From positions 1 through 64,000 of the forward strand of contig NZ_JAEHOQ010000009.1 in NCBI RefSeq assembly GCF_016239305.1: a stretch of 64,000 nt of DNA. The letters run 5' to 3'. Positions 21,016 through 31,139 of this stretch are shown in pieces. The translations under genes were made by a program, and so were the position numbers. The notes below the pieces were generated by a model, which was given only the letters and a program-made list of their open reading frames with translations, was not told the DNA's origin and did not search any database. The stretch is from Proteus vulgaris (GTDB lineage Bacteria; Pseudomonadota; Gammaproteobacteria; Enterobacterales; Enterobacteriaceae). Numbering within the stretch: position 1 is the first letter of the stretch; every line of letters begins with the position of its first letter.

Positions 21016-21738
21016 ATGAATTCAATTCGATATGCCCGCATCTGCCAAATGATGGCAATGCGGCAACCTGACCTAACGGTTTGCCTTGAAGAGGTGCATA
21101 AATCCCATAATGTGGCGGCCGTTATAAGAACAGCTGATGCCGTGGGTATTCCTAAAATTCATGCTATTTGGCCTGAAGAAAAAATGCGGATGCTCGTATC
21201 ACCGGCAGCAGGAAGTAACAGTTGGGTAAATGTAGAAACACACCCCTCAATCACTGATGCCGTAGGCTCCTTTCGTACTCAAGGTATGCAAGTTCTTGCG
21301 ACACATCTCTCAGATAAAGCCGTCGATTTTCGTGAGATTGATTACACTCGCCCAACTTGTATTATTATGGGACAAGAGAAAACAGGTATCTCACAAGATG
21401 CGATAACACTTGCCGATCAAGATATCATTGTTCCTATGATGGGTATGGTGCAATCACTGAATGTTTCGGTTGCCAGTGCTTTAATTTTATATGAAGCACA
21501 ACGACAACGTCAGGCTGCGGGTATGTATAATCGAACAGAAAGCACCTTAACAAAAGAAGAACAACAAATTCTACTATTTGAAGGTGGATACCCAGTATTG
21601 GCAGAAGTTTCTCGTCGAAAAGGTCTGCCTCGCCCATACATTAATGAGCATGGTGAAATTGAAGCACCCGACTCATGGTGGGCAGAAATGCAAATGACAC
21701 AAAAGCAACTTAGGAAATTAAAAAAGACGGAGTATTGA
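21016..21738 (+). CDS. trmH: tRNA (guanosine(18)-2'-O)-methyltransferase TrmH
   Basis: A SPOUT-family enzyme that methylates the 2'-O of G18 in the tRNA D-loop using SAM. It has 240 aa (E. coli 229). The motifs HNVAAVIRTADAVG, IIMGQEKTGIS and MVQSLNVSVASALIL are the three SPOUT motifs that build the knot. The start lies 2 bp after the spoT stop, so it is co-translated. recG starts 4 bp downstream. Confidence 0.96.
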   Translation: MNSIRYARICQMMAMRQPDLTVCLEEVHKSHNVAAVIRTADAVGIPKIHAIWPEEKMRMLVSPAAGSNSWVNVETHPSITDAVGSFRTQGMQVLATHLSDKAVDFREIDYTRPTCIIMGQEKTGISQDAITLADQDIIVPMMGMVQSLNVSVASALILYEAQRQRQAAGMYNRTESTLTKEEQQILLFEGGYPVLAEVSRRKGLPRPYINEHGEIEAPDSWWAEMQMTQKQLRKLKKTEY

Positions 21739-21742
21739 TCTC

Positions 21743-23830
21743 ATGAAAGGAAAACTGCTTGATGCAATCCCCTTAACCACTCTTCACGGCGTAGGTGCAA
21801 GTCAGGCAGACAAGCTGGCAAAAATAGGGCTTGTGACTATTGAGGATTTGTTACTTCACCTTCCTTTGCGTTATGAAGATCAAACGCACCTCTATGCTAT
21901 TAGTGACCTCCTTCCCGGTATTCCTGCCACCGTTTCTGGTGAAATATTAAGAACTGAAGTCAGTTTTGGTCGTCGAAAAATGATGACCTGCCAAATTTCT
22001 GATGGCTCAGGTATTTTAACGCTTCGCTTTTTTAATTTTACTGCCGCAATGAAAAATAATCTTGCTCAAGGTAAACAAGTCACTGCCTATGGTGAAGTTA
22101 AACGGGGAAGTCGGGGTCCAGAAATTATCCATCCTGAATACAAAATTAAAGTGGCAGGAGCTGAGGTTAAACTGCAAGAAACGCTCACTCCAATTTATTC
22201 AACAACCGAAGGCTTACGCCAAACATCATTGCGTAAACTGATAGAACAAGCGTTAGAGTTACTTGACACCTGTGCTATTAATGAATTATTACCCGAGCAA
22301 TTTATTCATGGTTTACCCCCATTAGCCACTGCATTGCGCACTTTACATAATCCACCTCCCGATATCGCCTTCACAGAGCTTGAAAAAGGGCAACATCCTG
22401 CACAAAAAAGGCTTATTCTTGAAGAATTACTGGCTCATAATTTAGGCATGCTGAATGCCAGAGCGGGTGCGCAATCTTATCGCGCAGAACCGCTTTTTAT
22501 GCCAAACACTTCCACATTACGCCAACAATTTCTCGCAATGCTACCTTTTACCCCTACTAATGCTCAGCAACGCGTCGTCAATGAAATTGAAAATGATTTA
22601 GAAAAAAACTACCCAATGATGCGACTTATCCAAGGGGATGTGGGATCAGGTAAAACGCTCGTTGCGGCATTAAGTGCGTTACGCGCCATTGCGAATGGTA
22701 AACAAGTGGCGTTAATGGCCCCAACAGAATTATTGGCAGAACAACATGCATTGACGTTTAGAAAATGGTTTGAGCCTTTTGGTATTCAAGTGGGTTGGTT
22801 GGCTGGAAAACAAAAAGGGAAAGCACGTGAGACTCAACAAAACGCCATTGCGAATGGTGAAGTTTCTATTATTATTGGTACTCATGCTATTTTCCAAGAA
22901 CAAGTAAAATTTCACTCCCTTGCCTTAGTCATTATTGATGAGCAACATCGTTTTGGAGTGCATCAACGCCTTGCATTATGGAAAAAAGGTGAAGAGCAAG
23001 GTTTTCATCCTCATCAATTGGTGATGACAGCAACACCAATTCCACGAACACTAGCAATGACTGCTTATGCCGATATGGATACTTCTATTATTGACGAATT
23101 ACCTCCCGGACGAACACCAGTCACTACGGTTGCCATCCCCGATACTCGTCGTAATGATATTATTGAACGTATTAGACTCGCCTGTACAGAAGAAAACCGC
23201 CAAGCTTATTGGGTCTGTACATTAATTGAAGATTCAGACGTACTTGAAGCACAAGCAGCCCAAGTAATTTACGATGAACTTACACTCGCACTTCCTGAAA
23301 TTAAAGTCGGTCTTGTACACGGTCGAATGAAACCCGTTGAAAAACAATCTGTTATGTCAGCGTTTAAGGAAAATAAATTACACCTTCTGGTTGCAACAAC
23401 CGTTATCGAAGTTGGCGTTGACGTACCTAATGCAAGCTTGATGATTATTGATAACCCGGAAAGACTAGGCCTTGCACAATTACACCAACTACGGGGTCGT
23501 GTTGGTCGTGGTGCAATCGCCTCTCATTGCGTTTTACTTTATAAAACACCTCTCACGCAAACAGCACGTTTACGATTACAAGTATTAAGAGATAGCAATG
23601 ATGGCTTTGTTATTGCCCAAAAAGATCTCGAGATCCGTGGCCCAGGCGAGCTTTTAGGTACCAAGCAAACGGGTAATGCGCAATTTAAAGTAGCTGATTT
23701 ATTACGCGACCAAGGCCTCATTCCTGAAGTACAACGTATTGCTCGTTACTTACATCAACACTACCCTAAGCATTCACAAGCCTTAATCGAACGCTGGCTA
23801 CCTGCTAAGACACAATATAGCCAAGCGTAA
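21743..23830 (+). CDS. recG: ATP-dependent DNA helicase RecG
   Basis: A branch-migration helicase acting on stalled forks and recombination intermediates. It has 695 aa (E. coli 693). The wedge/OB domain is at the N-terminus, with Walker A GDVGSGKT near residue 300 and Walker B DEQH in IIDEQHRFG. The remaining helicase motifs include TATPIPRTLAM and QLRGRVGRG. It is the last gene of the rpoZ operon. Confidence 0.97.
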   Translation: MKGKLLDAIPLTTLHGVGASQADKLAKIGLVTIEDLLLHLPLRYEDQTHLYAISDLLPGIPATVSGEILRTEVSFGRRKMMTCQISDGSGILTLRFFNFTAAMKNNLAQGKQVTAYGEVKRGSRGPEIIHPEYKIKVAGAEVKLQETLTPIYSTTEGLRQTSLRKLIEQALELLDTCAINELLPEQFIHGLPPLATALRTLHNPPPDIAFTELEKGQHPAQKRLILEELLAHNLGMLNARAGAQSYRAEPLFMPNTSTLRQQFLAMLPFTPTNAQQRVVNEIENDLEKNYPMMRLIQGDVGSGKTLVAALSALRAIANGKQVALMAPTELLAEQHALTFRKWFEPFGIQVGWLAGKQKGKARETQQNAIANGEVSIIIGTHAIFQEQVKFHSLALVIIDEQHRFGVHQRLALWKKGEEQGFHPHQLVMTATPIPRTLAMTAYADMDTSIIDELPPGRTPVTTVAIPDTRRNDIIERIRLACTEENRQAYWVCTLIEDSDVLEAQAAQVIYDELTLALPEIKVGLVHGRMKPVEKQSVMSAFKENKLHLLVATTVIEVGVDVPNASLMIIDNPERLGLAQLHQLRGRVGRGAIASHCVLLYKTPLTQTARLRLQVLRDSNDGFVIAQKDLEIRGPGELLGTKQTGNAQFKVADLLRDQGLIPEVQRIARYLHQHYPKHSQALIERWLPAKTQYSQA

Positions 23831-23904
23831 GATCACTCTTTGCGTCGCCTTAGCATGTCGTTAAACGCGATTTTGCATGATATTAAAATAGAACATGCCA
23901 AAGA

Positions 23905-23939
23905 AAAACACCCCAATGCTGAAAACCAACATTGGGGTG
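23905..23939 (-). terminator. Rho-independent terminator of gltS
   Basis: A perfect 10-bp GC-rich stem (CACCCCAATG at 23909-23918 with 23930-23939) is followed on the minus strand by GTTTTTCTTT. It lies 42 bp past the gltS stop and can also stop recG transcription. Confidence 0.85.
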
Positions 23940-23980
23940 CGATTTAATAGAGAAATATTTCTCAAGTTATAACAGTAAAA

Positions 23981-25195
23981 CTATCCTGCTATAGGCGTAA
24001 AGAATGGCAACAATAGATACAGTTTGATCACTATCGCATTCACAATATCAATAAAGAACGCCCCAACCATTGGTACGACTAAGAACGCAAGATGAGAAGG
24101 ACCAAAACGATCCGTAACGGCTTGCATATTAGCAATCGCCGTTGGTGTTGCCCCTAAACCAAAACCACAGTGGCCCGCAGCTAAAATCGCCGCATCGTAG
24201 TTTTTACCCATCACACGGAATGTCACAAAAATAGCGTATAGCGCCATAACGCCCGCTTGAACACCAAGAATAACCAGCATTGGGATCGCCAGTGAAGCCA
24301 GTTCCCATAATTTCAGGCTCATTAATGCCATCGCTAAAAATAACGATAAACTCACGTTACCTAAAACTGATACAGCTCTATCAAAAACACGATAAAAACC
24401 AAGCATTGAAAGACTGTTACTTAAAATGACACCAATAAATAGGACACACACAAAAGTTGGTAATGAGAATGCAGTGCCTTCTAATAATTGAGAAAGGAAT
24501 GTACCCGCCATTAAACAAATAGCGATCATCGCAATAGTTTCTAACAATACCATTGAAGTAATCATTCTACCTGTGGTGGGTTTCTCAAACGCCGTTGGCA
24601 TTTCATGATCATCCGCACCAAGTCCTGGTGTTGGAATATTTTTGATTAGGTAACGCGCAACTGGGCCACCAATCAATCCACCTAAAACTAAACCAAAGGT
24701 TGCACACGCCATTGCAACTTCAGACGCACTCATGAAACCATAACTTTCAACGAACGTTTTACCCCAAGCAGCCCCTGTACCATGACCACCCGATAATGTA
24801 ATCGAGCCTGCAAGTAATCCCATTAAGGGATCAAGGCCTAACATTTTCGCCAATGCAATACCGACTGTGTTTTGCACTAGCAACAACCCAACAACAACAA
24901 AGATGAAAATAAAAAGCGCTTTTCCTCCCGCTTTTAAGCTCGCGAGGTTTGCGTTTAAACCGATCGTTGCAAAGAAGGCTAGCATTAATGGATCTTTAAG
25001 TGAGAGATCAAAACTCACTTCCCAATCCATAAAAGACTTAAATGCTAATAAAAGAACTGCAACAAGTAGTCCACCTGCAACAGGTTCTGGGATCGTATAC
25101 CGTTCTAAAAAAGGAACAGATTTCACTAACTTACGTCCGATCAAGAGAACCAAAGTGGCCGCAACCAGCGTGCCATAAACATCAAGATGATACAT
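23981..25195 (-). CDS. gltS: Sodium/glutamate symporter GltS
   Basis: An inner-membrane Na+-driven glutamate importer of 404 aa (E. coli 401). Two homologous halves of five membrane segments each contain glycine-rich re-entrant loops: GSITLSGGHGTGAAWG in the first and GHCGFGLGATPTAIANM in the second. It is divergent from xanP, as in E. coli. Confidence 0.96.
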   Translation of the reverse strand: MYHLDVYGTLVAATLVLLIGRKLVKSVPFLERYTIPEPVAGGLLVAVLLLAFKSFMDWEVSFDLSLKDPLMLAFFATIGLNANLASLKAGGKALFIFIFVVVGLLLVQNTVGIALAKMLGLDPLMGLLAGSITLSGGHGTGAAWGKTFVESYGFMSASEVAMACATFGLVLGGLIGGPVARYLIKNIPTPGLGADDHEMPTAFEKPTTGRMITSMVLLETIAMIAICLMAGTFLSQLLEGTAFSLPTFVCVLFIGVILSNSLSMLGFYRVFDRAVSVLGNVSLSLFLAMALMSLKLWELASLAIPMLVILGVQAGVMALYAIFVTFRVMGKNYDAAILAAGHCGFGLGATPTAIANMQAVTDRFGPSHLAFLVVPMVGAFFIDIVNAIVIKLYLLLPFFTPIAG

Positions 25196-25368
25196 TTATG
25201 TACCCCGTCTTATTTGTTAATTTTATATAAAAATACTACGACGCTAAGTTCATCCATAAACAACGCCAAAAGCAGGTATCCCCGATTAGAAAAAAAAATG
25301 ACGACAAACACAAGTTAAAACATATAAAAATGTGAGCACCTCTTATGCATTTTGATAACATCATTTTC

Positions 25369-25384
25369 ACGCAAACGATTGCTT
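25369..25384 (+). promoter_or_regulatory. PurR box upstream of xanP
   Basis: ACGCAAACGATTGCTT fits the PurR operator consensus ANGCAANCGNTTNCNT at every fixed position. It lies 53 bp before the xanP start, where it could overlap the promoter, so purine repression of the permease is inferred. Confidence 0.75.
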
Positions 25385-25436
25385 TTGTGGCACAGATCAT
25401 TAAAATACTGTTTTTGTCGAATAAGAAATTCACACC

Positions 25437-26828
25437 ATGGTTACTTCAGAAAATCAAAAATTGCCTAAAGATAGTGATGTTTCAGTTAAAAAAAATAGCG
25501 AACTTCTTTTTGCTTTAGAAGAAAAACCGCCATTAGCCCAAACGCTTTTTGCCGCATGTCAGCACCTTTTAGCCATGTTTGTTGCAGTTATTACTCCCGC
25601 AATTTTAATTTGCCAAGCATTAGGATTACCTGCACACGATACCCAGCGCATTATCAGCATGTCTTTATTTGCATCAGGTATTGCTTCTTTAATACAAATT
25701 CGTGCATGGGGGCCAATTGGTTCAGGATTATTATCAATTCAAGGAACTAGCTTTAACTTTGTTGCTCCTTTAATTATGGGGGGATTAGCACTTAAAAATG
25801 GGGGGGCCGATATTCCAACAATGATGGCAGCCCTTTTTGGAACATTAATGGTCGCTTCATTAACAGAAATTGTCCTTTCTCGTGTGCTTCATTTGGCAAG
25901 ACGTATCATAACGCCTTTAGTATCGGGTGTGGTCGTGATGATTATTGGTCTTTCATTAATTCAAGTGGGATTAACCTCTATTGGTGGTGGCTATGCAGCT
26001 ATTGAAAATAATACTTTTGGTTCACCACAGAACTTATTATTAGCAGGCTCGGTCCTCATTGTTATTATTTTACTGAATCGACAAAAAAATCCTTATTTAC
26101 GTGTTGCCTCTTTAGTCATTGCCATGGCTGTGGGTTATATTCTTGCTTGGGCACTGGATATGTTGCCAACACCAGTAGAGCATCAAGAAATGCCAATGAT
26201 GACTATTCCTGAGCCGTTTTATTATGGTTTGTCATTTGATTGGCATCTGCTTATTCCCTTAATGCTCGTGTTTATGATCACCTCATTGGAAACCATTGGT
26301 GATATCACCGCCACGTCTGATGTCTCAGAACAACCTGTTAGTGGCCCTATTTATATGAAACGTATTAAAGGTGGCGTGTTAGCTAATGGAATTAATTCCA
26401 TGGTATCGGCATTTTTCAATACCTTTCCAAATTCCTGTTTTGGTCAAAATAACGGTGTTATTCAATTAACGGGTGTTGCCAGTCGTTATGTGGGCTATGT
26501 TGTAGCTGCTATGTTGGTTGTTTTGGGTTTATTTCCTTTTGTTGCAGAATTTGTGCAACGAATTCCTGAGCCTGTATTAGGTGGTGCTACGCTTGTTATG
26601 TTCGGCACCATAGCGGCATCAGGCGTACGCATTGTTTCTAAAGAAGCGTTAAATCGCCGAGCAATTATGATCCTTGCAATTTCACTAGCAGTAGGATTAG
26701 GGGTTTCTCAGCAACCTCAAATATTACAATTTGCCCCTGATTGGCTAAAAACCTTACTGTCATCAGGTATTGCTGCTGGTGGATTAACTGCAATTATTTT
26801 AAATCTGATTTTCCCACCAGAAAAATAA
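25437..26828 (+). CDS. xanP: Xanthine/H+ symporter XanP
   Basis: A nucleobase-ascorbate transporter (NCS2) that imports xanthine. It has 463 aa, the same as E. coli XanP. About 12-14 hydrophobic segments are visible. Family motifs are IQGTSFNFV in TM3, the acidic [10 protein letters not shown] in TM8 and the NAT signature [14 protein letters not shown]. It is preceded by a consensus PurR box. yicH follows after a terminator. Confidence 0.94.
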   Translation: MVTSENQKLPKDSDVSVKKNSELLFALEEKPPLAQTLFAACQHLLAMFVAVITPAILICQALGLPAHDTQRIISMSLFASGIASLIQIRAWGPIGSGLLSIQGTSFNFVAPLIMGGLALKNGGADIPTMMAALFGTLMVASLTEIVLSRVLHLARRIITPLVSGVVVMIIGLSLIQVGLTSIGGGYAAIENNTFGSPQNLLLAGSVLIVIILLNRQKNPYLRVASLVIAMAVGYILAWALDMLPTPVEHQEMPMMTIPEPFYYGLSFDWHLLIPLMLVFMITSLETIGDITATSDVSEQPVSGPIYMKRIKGGVLANGINSMVSAFFNTFPNSCFGQNNGVIQLTGVASRYVGYVVAAMLVVLGLFPFVAEFVQRIPEPVLGGATLVMFGTIAASGVRIVSKEALNRRAIMILAISLAVGLGVSQQPQILQFAPDWLKTLLSSGIAAGGLTAIILNLIFPPEK

Positions 26829-26855
26829 CCCGCAAAACAGAATAGCGAAAAACAC

Positions 26856-26895
26856 AAGCGCCATTTTTCTCACTACGAAATGGCGCTTTATTTTT
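26856..26895 (+). terminator. Rho-independent terminator of xanP
   Basis: A perfect 11-bp stem (AAGCGCCATTT at 26856-26866 with 26878-26888) is followed by TATTTTTAT, 28 bp past the stop. Confidence 0.88.
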
Positions 26896-27027
26896 ATCTT
26901 GTCTATATCGCCTATATTAATAAACGAGTGAAATAACGTAGATTATCCCGATGAATACTTGAGCATCGCTTAGTTTTCAGGCATAACTGTATAATGTTTT
27001 GATGGAGTATAAAACAGGAGAAGGGCG

Positions 27028-28704
27028 ATGCGCTGGCTGATGAAAAGTTTGGTATCTCTGATACTTATCGTTATTTTATTTATTATTATAATTTACGCTT
27101 TTATTCAGACTCAGTGGGGAGCGCAAAAGACAAGTGAATGGCTAACACAATATACTGATTACGATATTCGCTTCTCGGGCATTGAGCACGATCTTATGCA
27201 ACCCGAACAAGTTATTGTCCATGATCTCTCTGTTAACCCTAAGCAAGATAAAACAACTGTCTTCGCAAAATCAGCGCAAATTCGATTTAACTGGCAGTTT
27301 TTTACCGCGCCTTCTCACCTGCAAAAAATTACATTAGAAAATGGCAATATTGAATTTACCAATAAGGCCCCATCAATACCGTTAAGTGCTGATATTCTGC
27401 AATTCAAAAATATGATTTTAAACAGCACCAATGCAGATTTTTCTTTCGAAGCAAAAAAAGTGACGGGTGGCATTACACCTTGGGTACCGACATCGGAAGA
27501 TTTTATTGGAGCTGGCCATTTTCAATTTTCTATTGCTAATGGCATGATAAATAATAATGAATTCAGTAACTTCATTATTTCTGGTCAATATCAACCCAAT
27601 AATATTCAAATAGAAAAACTAGGAACGCGTTTACTCAATGGTTCACTTTCATTAAGTGGTCAGTATCAAGATAATCAATGGAAGTTTAATGAAGTTTATA
27701 TGAATGGCTTACGTTGGCAATCCTCTCAAACCTTCAGTGATTTAATGCAATCAATCTCTAAATACCCACGTATTAGCATAAGATCGCTTAATATTGTTGA
27801 TTTTACGGCTGAAGGGAAGCAGTGGGCAGTGAGTGGCTTTGATGGTCAATTTTCTCAGTTTGATTGGGATAAAAAACTAACATTCACAACCGGTGAGCTC
27901 AACGCAAATGACATTGTTTTTCAAGATGAGCATTTCACTGATCTTATTGCAAAACTAAATCAGCAAAACAATCAGCTCAATCTCGATAATCTGAGTTTAC
28001 GTTATGAAAAAGGCCTAATTAAGCTTGCAGGTAATTGGAATAAAGACACAAAAACTATTTCTATTCAAGAAGCGACGCTTTCAGGCCTTTTATACACACT
28101 GCCTGAAAATTGGCTTACTTTTTTAGCTAAACCTATTGATAATAATAGTGATATTCAAAACATTACTGTCGAACAGTTATCCGTAAATCAATCAATTTTA
28201 ATTGATATCACACCAGAGTTTCCTTTCCAATTCACCGGATTAACAGGCAAACTGCAAAATTTAATTATTGCAAAAGAAGGTGAATGGGGATTATGGCAAG
28301 GTTCAGCTATATTAAATGCAGATAGTGGAACATTAAATAGAATTGAATTACGTCGTCCTGATTTAAACATCGTCACCCAGCAAGATAACGCAATTGTTGA
28401 GCAATATTCGGCTTTTATTGGTGATGGCATTGTACGAGGTTCAGCAGCTTTAGTGCAATCTAACCAACAGCGTCAATTCTCACTCATTGCTAATGGACTC
28501 AATGTGCCTTTATCAACGCCTTATACCTTGGGTTTAAAAACAACCTACTCTGATGAAATAGGTCAATTTACACTAAAACTGAAAGGTGATTTACGTGCAA
28601 GCCCAGTGATATCAACACTCAATGGTACCTTAACTGGAAGTAAAGGTGAGCAACAAATACTCAATTCAGTAATACAAAATGGTGAAATAATTAATCACCT
28701 ATAA
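27028..28704 (+). CDS. yicH: AsmA family protein YicH
   Basis: An inner-membrane-anchored periplasmic protein of 558 aa (E. coli YicH 569). A single N-terminal transmembrane helix (about residues 7-27) is followed by a long beta-rich domain with AsmA-type motifs such as WLTQYTDYDIRFSG. AsmA-like proteins are thought to help phospholipid transport or outer-membrane homeostasis; the role of YicH itself is not defined. It keeps its E. coli position next to xanP. Confidence 0.85.
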   Translation: MRWLMKSLVSLILIVILFIIIIYAFIQTQWGAQKTSEWLTQYTDYDIRFSGIEHDLMQPEQVIVHDLSVNPKQDKTTVFAKSAQIRFNWQFFTAPSHLQKITLENGNIEFTNKAPSIPLSADILQFKNMILNSTNADFSFEAKKVTGGITPWVPTSEDFIGAGHFQFSIANGMINNNEFSNFIISGQYQPNNIQIEKLGTRLLNGSLSLSGQYQDNQWKFNEVYMNGLRWQSSQTFSDLMQSISKYPRISIRSLNIVDFTAEGKQWAVSGFDGQFSQFDWDKKLTFTTGELNANDIVFQDEHFTDLIAKLNQQNNQLNLDNLSLRYEKGLIKLAGNWNKDTKTISIQEATLSGLLYTLPENWLTFLAKPIDNNSDIQNITVEQLSVNQSILIDITPEFPFQFTGLTGKLQNLIIAKEGEWGLWQGSAILNADSGTLNRIELRRPDLNIVTQQDNAIVEQYSAFIGDGIVRGSAALVQSNQQRQFSLIANGLNVPLSTPYTLGLKTTYSDEIGQFTLKLKGDLRASPVISTLNGTLTGSKGEQQILNSVIQNGEIINHL

Positions 28705-28729
28705 GATTGATCTTTCGCAGGAGCACGGA

Positions 28730-28757
28730 TTGCTCCCTTAGTAAAAAGCGTTACAAT
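28730..28757 (+). promoter_or_regulatory. Sigma-70 promoter of the orphan antitoxin gene
   Basis: TTGCTC (28730-28735) and TACAAT (28752-28757) are separated by 16 bp. The in-frame ATG at 28756 overlaps this -10 box and would lie upstream of the transcript start, which supports the start at 28792. Confidence 0.65.
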
Positions 28758-28791
28758 GCGCTATTGCCTTTTTCTTTATTGTGGAGTTTTC

Positions 28792-29031
28792 ATGTCTGAC
28801 GAAGATTTTTCCCCTGAAAAAATATCTTTAAACACGTTTCAACAATCTCCTTTAACTGCACTTGAAGATAACAGCACACTACTTGTGTGTGATGACAACA
28901 AAACTCCGTTGTTCTATTGCCTCTCTAAAGAAGACTATGAAGCCTTAATTGAACGCGTTATGGATGCCGAACTTGCCGCAATTGTACTTGAACGTCGTCA
29001 AAATAAATTAGATGAGTTGAATTTAGATTAG
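28792..29031 (+). CDS. Orphan Phd/YefM (StbD-like) antitoxin family protein
   Basis: A 79-aa acidic protein. The start at 28792 has GGAG 6-8 bp upstream. The pattern SLNTFQQSPLTALE, then LLVCDDNKTPLFYCLSKEDYEALIE, then a charged C-terminal helix fits the Phd/YefM antitoxin fold (DNA-binding N-terminal part, toxin-wrapping C-terminal helix). It is closest in style to StbD/RelB-like members. No toxin gene follows: 30 bp on there is a terminator. It may be a domesticated regulator. The family call is from recognition, without an alignment. Confidence 0.65.
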   Translation: MSDEDFSPEKISLNTFQQSPLTALEDNSTLLVCDDNKTPLFYCLSKEDYEALIERVMDAELAAIVLERRQNKLDELNLD

Positions 29032-29060
29032 TTTTATCGATGCATAAATAGAACAAACAA

Positions 29061-29087
29061 AAAACACCCTTTTAGGTGTTTTTTTGT
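29061..29087. terminator. Bidirectional terminator between the antitoxin gene and rluF
   Basis: An 8-bp stem AAAACACC/GGTGTTTT (29061-29068 with 29075-29082) is followed by T-rich sequence on both strands, between convergent genes. Confidence 0.75.
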
Positions 29088-29112
29088 TTTTATCGCATCT
29101 ACAGAGATGAAA

Positions 29113-29994
29113 TTAGCGTTTTTTCTTTTTTCGTCCTGGTTGAACAAAGCGCTTACGAGAGTTATTTTCCGTTTCTTTGGTTTTTGTTTGAGGAATATGA
29201 ATACCCAAGGCTTTTGCATTACTACTGATTTGTTTTTTGGGTTTACTTTGTTTTGGTTTTGGTGGCGCTTCGGACGTTGATTTTTCAATCGCTTCAAATA
29301 AGGTAATCAGTTCATCATCTGTCAGATCACGCCATTCACCAACAGGCAATCCTGATAAACTCACATTCATAATACGAATACGTTCAAGCTTAGTAACTTC
29401 ATAACCAAAATATTCACACATACGGCGAATTTGGCGATTTAAACCTTGAACTAAGGTAATACGAAACACCATTGGCGCTTCTTTCTTGACCTTACATTTT
29501 TTGGTTTTTTGTCCCATGATAGGAACGCCAGCACCCATTCCATGAATAAATTCATCAGTGATCGGTTTATTCACTGTCACAAGGTACTCTTTTTCGTGAT
29601 CATTACCTGCACGTAAGATTTTATTAACTAAATCACCGTGGTTAGTCAGAAAAATCAATCCCTGTGAATCTTTATCTAAACGCCCTATTGGGAAAATACG
29701 GGTACTGTGGTTAACATAATCAACAATATTATCTTTTTCGCCATCATCTGTGGTACTGACAATACCTACAGGCTTATTCAGCGCAATCAGTACCAGCTCA
29801 GAGTTATCCTGCGCTTCAATTAATCGACCATTAACTTTGACTTCATCGCCAGCAAATACTTGGTCGCCAATACCGGCACGTTTGCCATTAATAAGGACAA
29901 GTCCTTGCTCAATATAACGGTCAGCCTCACGACGTGAGCAGATCCCGCTTTCACTGATATATTTATTAAGACGAGTAGATAAATTGGTGTCCAT
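29113..29994 (-). CDS. rluF: 23S rRNA pseudouridine(2604) synthase RluF
   Basis: Isomerises U2604 of 23S rRNA (and U35 of tRNA-Tyr in E. coli). An N-terminal S4 RNA-binding domain ([23 protein letters not shown]) is followed by the RsuA-type catalytic domain. The catalytic Asp lies in [18 protein letters not shown], and a lysine-rich tail ends the protein. I start it at 29994 (293 aa, E. coli 290), with GGAGGG 5 bp upstream. The frame runs on to 30132 without homology. Confidence 0.94.
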   Translation of the reverse strand: MDTNLSTRLNKYISESGICSRREADRYIEQGLVLINGKRAGIGDQVFAGDEVKVNGRLIEAQDNSELVLIALNKPVGIVSTTDDGEKDNIVDYVNHSTRIFPIGRLDKDSQGLIFLTNHGDLVNKILRAGNDHEKEYLVTVNKPITDEFIHGMGAGVPIMGQKTKKCKVKKEAPMVFRITLVQGLNRQIRRMCEYFGYEVTKLERIRIMNVSLSGLPVGEWRDLTDDELITLFEAIEKSTSEAPPKPKQSKPKKQISSNAKALGIHIPQTKTKETENNSRKRFVQPGRKKKKR

Positions 29995-30188
29995 GCTTCC
30001 CTCCGTAAATTGCGAAATATACATCAATTGGATAGCGATAGAAACACTTTGGCATTCTCCTCGCCCTAAAGGACGGGATTTTGTGGCACACCTAATAAGA
30101 TAAGCATTAAAGTATAGATTAATTATCCCCATGCTTTAACGCAAAAAAGATAAAAACCAATTAAATTCAATCAATTAACTTCAATTGC

Positions 30189-31103
30189 CTAACATTGCTT
30201 ATTTTGTGAAGGTAAAACAATATAAGTACCACTAAAAACAGCGCCAACCCCTTCATCACCACAAATATCGACATCTAACTTAATACGAGCCTTACTCCCC
30301 TTCGCTAATCGTCCTAAATCACCACTTAGATTTTCCATATCAGCAACGGCAGCAGGACGCCCAGAAACAGGTTTTCGATAACGAATATGGGCATCCACCA
30401 GCACAATGTCACCTTGTAATTTATGCTCTTGCATTAATAACCAAATCAATCCCCAACCTGTTAAGGTAGCAAGTGAAAATTGGCTACCAGCAAAAATAGT
30501 GTGATGAGGGTTTTGATTTCCCGCTTCTGGGATAGTGGTATAAAAACGTGTTCCCGTATATTGAGTAATGCGTAACCCCATTTTTTCACTTAATGGGATA
30601 TGTTGATGCCACTGTTTTTGTAATTCAGCGCACCAATCAGGTCGATGAAGAATATCATCTAAAGACTCAATACTTTTTTTCATAAAGAAGTGCTTTATGG
30701 GTGTCGTTTGTGGGCCTGTGACTAGACCACAATTTTCATAACCCAATTTTTCAAAGAAGCTTACAGACTCTTCTCTTGCGCTACACACGATCCGTTTTAT
30801 ACCGTCTTGACGAGCCAATGACTCTAGCGCCATGGCAACAAGGGTGCCTAAGCCTTTACCTTGCACATCAGTGCGTACTGCCATAAAGCGAATAGCACCT
30901 TCGTTATCCGCATTAATATAAAGTCGCCCAATTGCAACGGGTTGCCCTGTTTCATCAACAACCATTTGATGATGAGCAAAGGTATCATACCCATCTTTTT
31001 CAGAGCCTTCAGGTTGATGTAGAGGTTTACGAAGCATTTCCCAGCGAAAAGCATAATAGGCATCAAATTCAGCCTCTGTTTTTGGGGTTCGTAAATGGTA
31101 CAT
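30189..31103 (-). CDS. yiiD: YiiD (FabY/MadA): GNAT-hotdog fusion in fatty acid synthesis
   Basis: A 304-aa two-domain protein (E. coli 329). The N-terminal GNAT domain (about 1-145) includes the acetyl-CoA loop [15 protein letters not shown]. The C-terminal YiiD_C hotdog domain includes [19 protein letters not shown]. In E. coli this protein, named FabY or MadA, is linked to the start of fatty acid synthesis and reported to decarboxylate malonyl-ACP. It is last in a yihX-dtd-yiiD run, as in E. coli. Confidence 0.9.
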   Translation of the reverse strand: MYHLRTPKTEAEFDAYYAFRWEMLRKPLHQPEGSEKDGYDTFAHHQMVVDETGQPVAIGRLYINADNEGAIRFMAVRTDVQGKGLGTLVAMALESLARQDGIKRIVCSAREESVSFFEKLGYENCGLVTGPQTTPIKHFFMKKSIESLDDILHRPDWCAELQKQWHQHIPLSEKMGLRITQYTGTRFYTTIPEAGNQNPHHTIFAGSQFSLATLTGWGLIWLLMQEHKLQGDIVLVDAHIRYRKPVSGRPAAVADMENLSGDLGRLAKGSKARIKLDVDICGDEGVGAVFSGTYIVLPSQNKQC

Positions 31104-31139
31104 ATCTGAGCTCCTTTTAACATCACTGCACGTTTGACG

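Noticed and set aside
25236-25433. A 65-codon minus-strand frame between gltS and xanP
   Set aside because: It overlaps the PurR box and xanP promoter region and has no recognisable features.
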